NCBI GenBank assembly: GCA_017434845.1
Contig: JAFSGD010000007.1
Span: 1-47,687, forward strand
DNA length: 47,687 nt
Direction of reading: 5' to 3'
Source: Clostridia bacterium
GTDB lineage: Bacteria; Bacillota; Clostridia; Oscillospirales; CAG-382
A program made the position numbers and the translations under genes. Positions 36,370 to 44,900 of the stretch are shown one piece after another; position 1 is the first letter of the stretch, and each line of letters begins with the position of its first letter. The notes beneath the pieces are model-generated. The model had not been told where the DNA came from and did no database searches. It saw only the letters and a list, made by a program, of their open reading frames with translations.

Positions 36370-37484
36370 TATATTTCGATAATGCCGCAACCTCAATGCC
36401 AAAATCCCGCGCGGTAGCTGACGCCATGGCTTCAGCGCTGAAAAAATGCGGAAATTCGGGGCGGGGAGGTCATGCCTTCTCGCTCAATTCCGCCGAAACG
36501 GTGTTTTGCTGTCGAAAACGTCTGGCTAAGCTTTTCAATACCCGTCCCGAAAACGTAATTCTAACGGCGGGCGCAACCGAATCGCTGAATATCGCAATAA
36601 AGGGAACCAACCGCATCGGCGGTGTAACCGTAGTGTCGTCAATGGAGCATAATTCGGTAATGCGACCGATAAATGCATTGCGCCGCAATGGCGAGACGGT
36701 AATGCGCCAGTTTCTCGTTGATATAAACAGCGATGCTTTAACGCTCGAAAACTTTTCGGCGGTTTCGTCTTCGGCAACCTCCGTGGTGGTAACCCATGCT
36801 TCTAATATCTGCGGAAGAATACTCCCCGTTCAACAGCTTCGCGAGCTTTCGGAGGATGCGGTGTTTATTCTTGATGCCGCTCAAACCGCAGGGCATATTC
36901 CGATCGATATTGTCGAGCTTGGGGTTGACATAATATGTATACCTGCGCATAAGGGCTTTTGCGGCCCGTTCGGTGTGGGTGCGCTTATAGTTAACCCTTA
37001 TAGCGATATTATTATCGACCCGTTGCTCGAGGGCGGAACGGGAACTAACTCAAAAACCCTTGAAATGCCCGAGCTTTTGCCCGAAAGACTTGAAGCAGGC
37101 ACCGCAAATATATGCGGTATTGCGGGTTTTTCTGCGGCGCTAAGCGAATTCGAATACCCCGAAAACGAATCGTCTCTGTTCGCTTATCTTTTAGAAAAAA
37201 TGCGTTCATGTGTTGACATAACGTTGCACGGTGCGCCGCGCGGAGACGATGTTTCACAATACGTTCCCGTGTTGCTTTTTAATAAAAAGGGGTATGACAG
37301 CGAACAGCTTTGTTCCCTGCTTTGCGAGCGCGGCTTTGCTTTGCGCGCGGGCTTTCATTGTGCACCGAACGCCCATTTAACGCTCGGAACCTACGAAACG
37401 GGCGGCGTTCGGATTTCGCTCGGCAGAAACAACACCAAAAAAGAGATCGACCGATTCATTTCTGTCCTAAAAGGTATTAAATAA
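36366..37484 (+). CDS. Class V aminotransferase, cysteine desulfurase-like
   Basis: A 372-residue PLP enzyme. Lys196 in PAHKGFCGP is the Schiff-base lysine, DAAQTAGH holds the cofactor aspartate and glutamine, and Cys332 in RAGFHCAP aligns with the persulfide cysteine of the SufS/Csd group. The N-terminus (IYFDNAATSMPKS) and GRGGHAFS are characteristic of the Firmicute desulfurase family found with DUF3343. It would take sulfur from cysteine and pass it to the upstream small protein. No Suf or Isc scaffold gene is nearby, so a special carrier pathway is more likely than general Fe-S assembly. Confidence 0.9.
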   Translation: MIYFDNAATSMPKSRAVADAMASALKKCGNSGRGGHAFSLNSAETVFCCRKRLAKLFNTRPENVILTAGATESLNIAIKGTNRIGGVTVVSSMEHNSVMRPINALRRNGETVMRQFLVDINSDALTLENFSAVSSSATSVVVTHASNICGRILPVQQLRELSEDAVFILDAAQTAGHIPIDIVELGVDIICIPAHKGFCGPFGVGALIVNPYSDIIIDPLLEGGTGTNSKTLEMPELLPERLEAGTANICGIAGFSAALSEFEYPENESSLFAYLLEKMRSCVDITLHGAPRGDDVSQYVPVLLFNKKGYDSEQLCSLLCERGFALRAGFHCAPNAHLTLGTYETGGVRISLGRNNTKKEIDRFISVLKGIK

Positions 37485-37495
37485 TAAATACCTTG

Positions 37496-37524
37496 TTGCA
37501 ATTTTAAAATCGGTGTGCTATAAT
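37496..37524 (+). promoter_or_regulatory. Promoter of the small membrane protein at 37566
   Basis: TTGCAA (37496-37501), 17-nt spacer, perfect TATAAT (37519-37524). An AAGGTATT/AATACCTT hairpin at 37471-37494 lies just before it over the preceding stop codon. Confidence 0.75.
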
Positions 37525-37565
37525 GCGTTAAAAGGGATATAATAACTGTTCGGGAGGGTCGCTCT

Positions 37566-38006
37566 TTGAATATCAAAGAAATTATAGAAAATATAATCTC
37601 GTTGATCGGCGAGGGCGAGGTCGCCATCTGGATCGCCGTTCTTGCCATAATCGGCATAATTTTCATAGCAAGCTGTATAATCGGTCTTGTGGTCATCGCC
37701 GCGATCGTGGTTATTTATATGATGACGCGCAAGGTTTACCGCGTTGATTATTGCGGTATGAAAGAGCATTATAAGGGCGCGAAGGATGCCTATAAAGCCG
37801 GCGAAACCGTTAAGTTTTATTTCCGCGATGCCGAAAGCGGCGTTGAATACCGCTTTTATCGCGACGGAAAACCTCTCAGCGTAACCCGCGATAAATCAAA
37901 GGGCGGCTTGGTAATAACCTTCGTTATGCCTGCCCACGATATTAAGCTTTCTATCGAAAAGGAAGAACCGTCTAAGCTCGATAGCACTTCCGACGAAAAC
38001 GAATAA
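37566..38006 (+). CDS. Small membrane-anchored protein, function unknown
   Basis: A 146-residue protein starting at TTG, 8 nt after GGGAGG. Residues ~17-52 are strongly hydrophobic, enough for one long or two short helices. The C-terminal ~80 residues are a polar domain with GGLVITFVMPAHDIKLS, which resembles the VTFTMPAHDVT end of the repeats found in many secreted Firmicute proteins, then an acidic tail. I do not recognise a family. It has its own promoter and terminator. Confidence 0.75.
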   Translation: MNIKEIIENIISLIGEGEVAIWIAVLAIIGIIFIASCIIGLVVIAAIVVIYMMTRKVYRVDYCGMKEHYKGAKDAYKAGETVKFYFRDAESGVEYRFYRDGKPLSVTRDKSKGGLVITFVMPAHDIKLSIEKEEPSKLDSTSDENE

Positions 38007-38040
38007 TACAACAAACAAAACAGAATTCCATTTCGAAATC

Positions 38041-38073
38041 AAACGCCGCAACGTAACAGTTGCGGCGTTTTTA
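38041..38073 (+). terminator. Terminator after the small membrane protein
   Basis: AAACGCCGCAAC/GTTGCGGCGTTT, a perfect 12-bp stem with a GTAACA loop, followed by TT and an AT-rich tract. Confidence 0.88.
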
Positions 38074-38135
38074 TATGCTTCCGTCCGAAAAGTATATAAG
38101 TATATGTAATAAGCCCAACATCCCTTTGTAAATCA

Positions 38136-38164
38136 TTGACAATTAATATATATTATTGTAAAAT
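38136..38164 (+). promoter_or_regulatory. Promoter of the Lgt-like gene and giant surface protein
   Basis: TTGACA (38136-38141), 17-nt spacer, TAAAAT (38159-38164): a near-perfect vegetative promoter about 40 nt before the chosen start. The TTG of the -35 box is in frame with the gene and could be mistaken for its start. Confidence 0.8.
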
Positions 38165-38204
38165 AAATTTGAACAAATATAAAAATTCAAAGGCGGTGAG
38201 CCTC

Positions 38205-38939
38205 TTGCTTGAATCTATCCTTGCACCTATCTATGAAAACGGGTATTCCGCGAGTTTTTATAGCTGGATTAATACAGCGGCTTTTATTGTATTTTTGGCG
38301 TTTGCGTTTTGGTATGGCACAAAATTCAAACTAAAAAAACTGCACATACTAATCATTTCAGTTGCTATGTATGCGTTGATGTGCGGTTGGATGATGGTTT
38401 TGTGTTGGATGGAAAACGGATTCGAAAATTTTGGAAGAAAGAATTTAATTGTTTCGTTCGTATATATACCGCTTATCGCCTATCCGATTGCTAAAATTTT
38501 TAAGCTTCAATGGAAGCTGGTATGCGATTTTTTTGCACCGGGTGCATGCATATTACTTTCCTTGGGTCGCTGGGGATGTATTTTCGAAGGATGCTGTCGA
38601 GGTGTTGAGTGCTCTTGGGGTTTATATAATCCTATTATTCAAACCATCGTCTTTCCTTTTCAAATATTCGAATCTGTAGCGGCTGCAATTATTGCGTTAT
38701 TGTTGATTTTGTTAGCTAGGCAGAAAAAGTATTCATCAAACGGATTATCTTTACCCATAATGTATATTCTGCTTGGAAGTTGCCGCTTTTTGTTAGAGTT
38801 TTTTACCGATGATGAAAAAGTCTTATTTAACTTTTCGTCAAGCGCACTTCATGCGTTGTTTATGATGATAGTCGGTTTAATTGCGCTATTTGTAATAGCT
38901 CGTTCAAATTGTAAAACATATGGAGAGGAATTATTATGA
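38205..38939 (+). CDS. Lgt-like (prolipoprotein diacylglyceryl transferase-related) membrane protein
   Basis: A 244-residue polytopic protein with about six or seven helices. The Lgt-family core is recognisable: GRWGCIFEGCCRG at residues 121-133 (compare GRxGCFxxGCCxG of Gram-positive relatives), FPFQIFES at 150-157 (compare HPTQLYE) and SCRFLLEFF at 192-200 (compare RFLIEFxR). The catalytic histidine region of true Lgt is not evident. The start is set at TTG 38205 because AAGGCGGTGA, nearly the full anti-SD complement, ends 5 nt upstream, and the transcript cannot include the earlier TTG in the -35 box. It overlaps the next gene by 4 nt. AT-rich compared with most of the window. It is either a diacylglyceryl transferase paralogue or a repurposed lipid-handling enzyme. 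Confidence 0.78.
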   Translation: MLESILAPIYENGYSASFYSWINTAAFIVFLAFAFWYGTKFKLKKLHILIISVAMYALMCGWMMVLCWMENGFENFGRKNLIVSFVYIPLIAYPIAKIFKLQWKLVCDFFAPGACILLSLGRWGCIFEGCCRGVECSWGLYNPIIQTIVFPFQIFESVAAAIIALLLILLARQKKYSSNGLSLPIMYILLGSCRFLLEFFTDDEKVLFNFSSSALHALFMMIVGLIALFVIARSNCKTYGEELL

Positions 38940-41900
38940 AAAAAATAGTATCTGTTCTTCTTTCGCTGCTTTTCATGCTGTCTGCATATCCTTTTTCTGC
39001 ATTTGATAAAGTTGATGCGGCAGATCATTCTATTTTTCCGCCGAAGAACGTTTGGAATGGCGCAATAGCTTCGGGATTTCAATGCGGAAGCGGTTCGGAG
39101 TATGACCCATATTTGATAGTATCTGCTTCACAGCTTGCATTTCTTTGCAAAAGCGTAAATGAAGGAAACAATTACAGTGGTAAATATATTGAACTAGCAT
39201 CATCAATTGATCTGAATGGATATGAGTGGGTACCTATAGGAAAATCGGGTAGTTGTCCGTTTTACGGAAGTTTTAATGGTAACGGATACAGCATCGAAGG
39301 ATTATATATAGGCTCTGCAAATAGCTTTGACCCGATAGGCTTATTTGGTGTGAATTACGGTGTTATTAAAAATCTGGATATTGCGGGAGAAATCAGTATT
39401 ACCTTTTCTCACTTAAAAAACGCAGTGTACGATAACAGGGCCGCAAGCGTACAAATCGGTGTTATCGCAGGTCAAAATTACGGTACAATATCTTTTATAA
39501 GCAGCGATTCTTTTATTAGCACGACTTATGTTTCCGGACGGCCAAGTTTTGGTACGGGTTGGTATAGTCTTCACACTAGCATAGGCGGAATTGCCGGATA
39601 TAATAATTCTATTGTATCATCTTGCTATTCAAACGCGGAAATATATATATATAATGATAATGGTTATTGTAAAGTAGGTGGAATCGTTGGCGAGTGCGAT
39701 CAGTATTCATCACTTAAAGATTCTGCAACGAATTGTGCAATAGCAGCAGAAACCTACCGCTATTCGTTTTTTGGTGGTGTTGTCGCCGTATGTGATCGCA
39801 TGACGACAATCGAAAGGTGCTATGCGAAGACGTCTATCGTTTCAAAGGGATATGGCGGAGATGACAATGAAATGAAATACGCCGGAGGATTGGTCGGAAG
39901 TATTGAATCAACAACCATTGCTGATTCGTGTGCAACAGGCGAAGTCGATATTCTGGTAAATAACACATCAGATGTCCCTCGGGCAGGAGGGATAGTTGGC
40001 AATGTAGGAAGCGGGTATAGCGAGGGTAGTTCTATTACCAATTGCTTTTCCGATATGAGTTCGATTAAATGTTATGCGAACGGAAATATTGCTACTTTCG
40101 CCGGGTATATTTCAGGAACCAATGCAGGCAGGTATTTGAATGTATCAAACACATACTACAGTGGTGGTGCGACGATTAAAAGAAAGGCTAATAAAGGCGG
40201 TTGTAATGGGTATGGTGAGGACAATACTTCGTCTACGGAATACGGTAGTTCTGGTTTTGTAAACAGTGAATCGTTTATCACAGGAACGCTTGGTTGGGGA
40301 AAATTCAAAAGTATTTCCGATGTTGCATCGAATCCGAAAAATGTGTGGGTATTCGAAGGCTCACACCCTAAATTATATTTTGAACGTACAAGTACAATAA
40401 CGGTTCGTTATATTCTCGAAAACGGTAAAATTTTCGATATCTATCACGGTCGTTTTCCGATTGGCGCCGAATATCGAATAGTATCGCCGGAGTATAATGG
40501 GGAATCAGCAGATGATGCTGTTATATCAGGAACAATAAGCATATACGACGAGTTTGTAGATGTGTTTTATACACATGATCATATCGGCGGAACCGAGGCT
40601 ACCTGCACAACACCTCAAACCTGCACTTTGTGCGGCGCTGTTCTTGCAGAAAAGCTTCCGCATCCTTATGCGCCGAACGTAGTTGCGCCCACCTGCGAAG
40701 AGCAGGGCTATACGGTTAATACCTGCACGGTATGCGGCGACAGCTACACCGATAATTATACGTCGCCTACGGGCCACAGCTTTGTTAACGATAACAACGT
40801 GTCCGACGGCTACACCTGCGATATCTGCGGCAAGAATTTTCCGTCCTTGCTTTTCACTTATACAATATCCTTTTATGATTACGAAAGCGGTAAACCTGTT
40901 CCCGAGGTTAACGCAACCCTCGGCGGAACTTCTTTCAAAAGCGGAGCGGACGGCTCGGTAAGCTTTCAAGTTCCCGAGGGCACCGAGAAAACCTCGCTCG
41001 TTATTGAGGCAAAGGATTATCCCACTATCAGCGAGAACGAATATGTGCTCAATACTGCGTTTACCGACACGATCATTCTCGAATCAAATGAAACGAATAT
41101 CCATTCCGCTTATTGCAACGGCGATAACGTTTTAACCGGAAGCACGCAAATAAATGCTCATGCCGGTCTTTACAAAGCAAAAATCGCTGTCGGCGGCACC
41201 GCAAAGGGTGAAATACTTAAATACGAGATCATTCAAGGCGATAATGTTATCGCGGTCAGCACAGACGGAAAATTCGAAATCTATAACCCCGCGTTTACGC
41301 CGAAGGAAGCCGTTACCGCGAAAATGTACGTTCAAACCGTCAACGGCATTATAACCCGCGAACGCGAGCTGAATATTAAGGTTATCGGCGTTACGTTTGA
41401 TATAAAGACGGGCCTGGAAGATCTGCTTGGCATGGATTTTGGTGTTAAGCTTTCTTTCCCCAACGGAACACCTCTTTTAGAGGGCATTAACCTCCAGGTA
41501 CCCTTTGATAAGGATTATACTTACAGCGTCCATATCGGCAACAATAAAATTATTGCAACTGTCGGATATGGCAAGAACCTTCTCAAAAAGCCCTCGGATG
41601 ACGATGATAAGAGCGCTAAAGAGATATTAAAAGAACTTACCGACAAATGGGTATCCGAACAAAAGAAGAGCAAGAAGATTGAACCCGGAGTAAACGCTTC
41701 GTTCGTTTTCGAAATCGGAGAAGACGGAATTTCTAAGGTATACGGCGAATTGCAGGTTTCTATAGGAATGCAGTATAACGTAGGCAAAACCTTTATGCTT
41801 TGGATAATTCCCGTGTATGGCGAGATCGACATGAAATTCGACGGAAGCGTCAATGTAAATAATTTGGGCTTCGATATTGAAAATTCCAAGATCATAGTTC

Positions 41901-44900
41901 CTTCTTTGGAAATCGAGCTCGACGGCAGCATCGCGCTTTACGCGGGTGTCGGAATTCCCGCTGCATCGGTTGGCGTTTACGGTGAACTCGGAATCGATCT
42001 GATTTTAAGCACCGAAAACGAAACCTTCCTTAAACGCTTCACGATTTATGGTGAAATGGGCGTTTACGCAAAGCTTAGATTGCTGTTCTTTAAGGAATGG
42101 TGCTATCACTATTGCTTCCTGCGCGGCGAATATACTTGGCCGCAGAATCCAACAAGCTTCTCTCTTCCAAAAGAGCTTCTGTCGCCCGATGCATACAGCG
42201 ACAGTCAGCGCACCTATCTTGAAAACCGAAGCGAATGGCTGGGCGAAAAAATTCCTCTCGGCGAAGCGCTTTCGAGCTTCAAGTCGCTTCAAACCTCGGT
42301 CAGTGATGCTGTCGAGCCGAAGCTTGTAACCTGCGGCGACGATATAATGATGCTCTTCCTCGATGATGACGGAAGCGAGGGCTATAACTACCAGCATCTC
42401 TTCTTCTCGCTTTATAACTCCGAAACAAACACGTGGAGCGAGCCTCGAAGAGTAGATTCCAACGCCTATCCCGATATCGAATTCGATGCATATTCCGACG
42501 GAAACGATATATATATCGTTTACACCGAATCCGATGAAATAACCGAAGATAACAAGGAAAACGAGATTTCGGTCATAAGCTCGATCGAGGTTTCGGCGGC
42601 AAGGTTCGATTTCGATAATGTAGGCTTTGTCGGATATCAGCGCCTTACCGATAACGAAATCATCGATACTCTTCCGCAAATCGTTTGCGATAGCGAAATC
42701 GTCTATGCTTCTTGGGTAAGTAACCCCACCGATGATGTTTTCGCGCAGAATGCAAACAATATCGTCAACGTTTCTGCTTGCATTTCGGGTGAATGGGGCG
42801 AGCCTTACGTTCTTTCCGACCGCGGAGCAACCGTAACCTCATGCGATCTCGGCGTTCTCAACGGAAAAACGCTTCTTGCGCTCGTGCGCGATATCGACTG
42901 TAACTTTGAAACTTTCGATGACCGCGCTTTAAGCTTCATCGATATGAACGGCAACGTCTATAACGTTGAAACCTCTGTTTTCCAAAACGACGGCGTGCGC
43001 TTTGTTAAACGCGGCGGCAAAACCGAGCTTATGTGGTATAACGGCGGATTTGTTTATACTGTGGATTCGTCAGATGCCGTTCCCGAGAATCCGTTCGGTA
43101 ATTCTCTTTCGGGAATCGAACCCGATTTTGTGTATACCGAGCTTGAAAACGGAACCTCGGTTCTGGTTTATTCCAAGGGTACTATTCATAATCTTCCCGA
43201 CGGAAGTCAAGTCAACGGATCGGATCTGTTTGCTTTGTTTATCGAAGAAAACGGCGAAGCAAACGATCCTATCAACCTTTCCAACCTTTCCGATGGCCGC
43301 TATATCAGCGCGTTTGACGTCGCACCACTCGGAAGCAAGCTTGTTGCGCCTTATATCAGCACGCTTGCCGTGTTCGGAGACGAAGAAGAATTTAAAACCG
43401 AAAACGATTTTATGTTTGCGTTGTTCGAGCAAACGACCGATATTTCGCTTGAAGACGTGTTCGTATCGCCCGAAAGCATTTTCGATGGCGACAGTTTCGA
43501 AATCGAATTCAACGTTCGCAACGGTTCATGGTACAGTGCATCGTTTGATTATTCTGTTGTCGATTCGGAAAACAATGCATTGTTAAGCGGAAGCTATAAT
43601 GGTGATCTTGTATCGGGCGAGACCGCAAGTGTTGCTGTTTCTCTCGAAAAAGCTCTGCTTTCTGCCGATAAAGCCTATTATATCGTTGTTACCCCTAAGG
43701 ATATATACGATTCAAACGAAACAAATAACCGCGCGCCTATCGCGCTGTGGTATAGCGACCTTTCGGTAGAAGCAAAGCAAATCCTTCTTCCGAGCGGTCT
43801 CGAAATACAATATCTCGTTTCCAACGACGGTAATTCTTCCGCCAACGGCGTGCTGAAAATATACAAAGAGGACGAAAACGGTAATTTGACCGAGCTTTAT
43901 TCCGAATCGCTTAAAAAGCTTTCTGCCGGCGAATCGGTAAACGGTGCTGTTGCCGTAACCGACTCCTTCTTCCGAAACGGAGAAGAAAAGGGAATCGTTC
44001 TCGTACGGATAGAGTATGAAAACGAAGAAATATATTCCTTTAACGACAGTGTATATCTTTCCGTCGGTGGCATTAAAAAGACCGAAACCAAGGATCCGGA
44101 TGCAAATCAAACCACCGTTAATAACCCAACCCTCGAGCCGCCTTACGTTCAATATGATAAAAAGAACGGCGGCGACGTAAATATTTCGGTTATTGAAAAC
44201 GGTTGCTCGTTTGTCGAGCTAATCGACGTTGATTCGTCGAACTACAGCTATTCAAACGGCGTGTTATCCGTTAAAGAGTCGTATTTGCGCTCTCTCGAAA
44301 GCGGAAATTATCATTTCCACTTAAAGTATAATGCAGGCGATCGCTTTATCAATATCCTGCTTATCATTGATGTCTCAACCAGCGCATATAGCGATGTTTC
44401 GCTGACAGCAGACGATCAAACCGTCAAGTACGACGGCTTTGCAGTTGATATCGCCGACGATCTCGAATATTCAACCGTAAGCAAGGGCGAGGCAAGTGCA
44501 TCCTATTCGCTTAACGGAACCGATTGGATAAGCGGTCTGCCAACCGATATCGGTGTGTATAAGATTCGTTTATTTGTCGGTGAGGATCACGAAAACGGCT
44601 ATCTTTCCGCCGAATGCGAATTTGTCTTAACGATCGTTAAGGGAACGCGCGCCATATCCATTCCAACGGTAATATCCGAAGAAAGTGTTAATGTTCTGTT
44701 TGGCAACTCTTTAGTTACCGCAGGAGATACCGACGGAACGATCCTTTACGGTTATAGCCTTATCAATGATATCGAAACCGTTGAGACTTGGAGCGAATCG
44801 GGCGTTCTGCCGGAATCCGAAAACGATGCGGTATATTATATCTTCGCCAAAATTGTCGGCGGCGCTCTCTATGAGGATGCCTTCAGCTTGGGCGGAATTG

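Noticed and set aside
38136-38204. Upstream start of the Lgt-like gene at TTG 38136
   Set aside because: That TTG is the first half of the TTGACA -35 box and cannot be transcribed from this promoter; the AAGGCGGTGA site points to TTG 38205.
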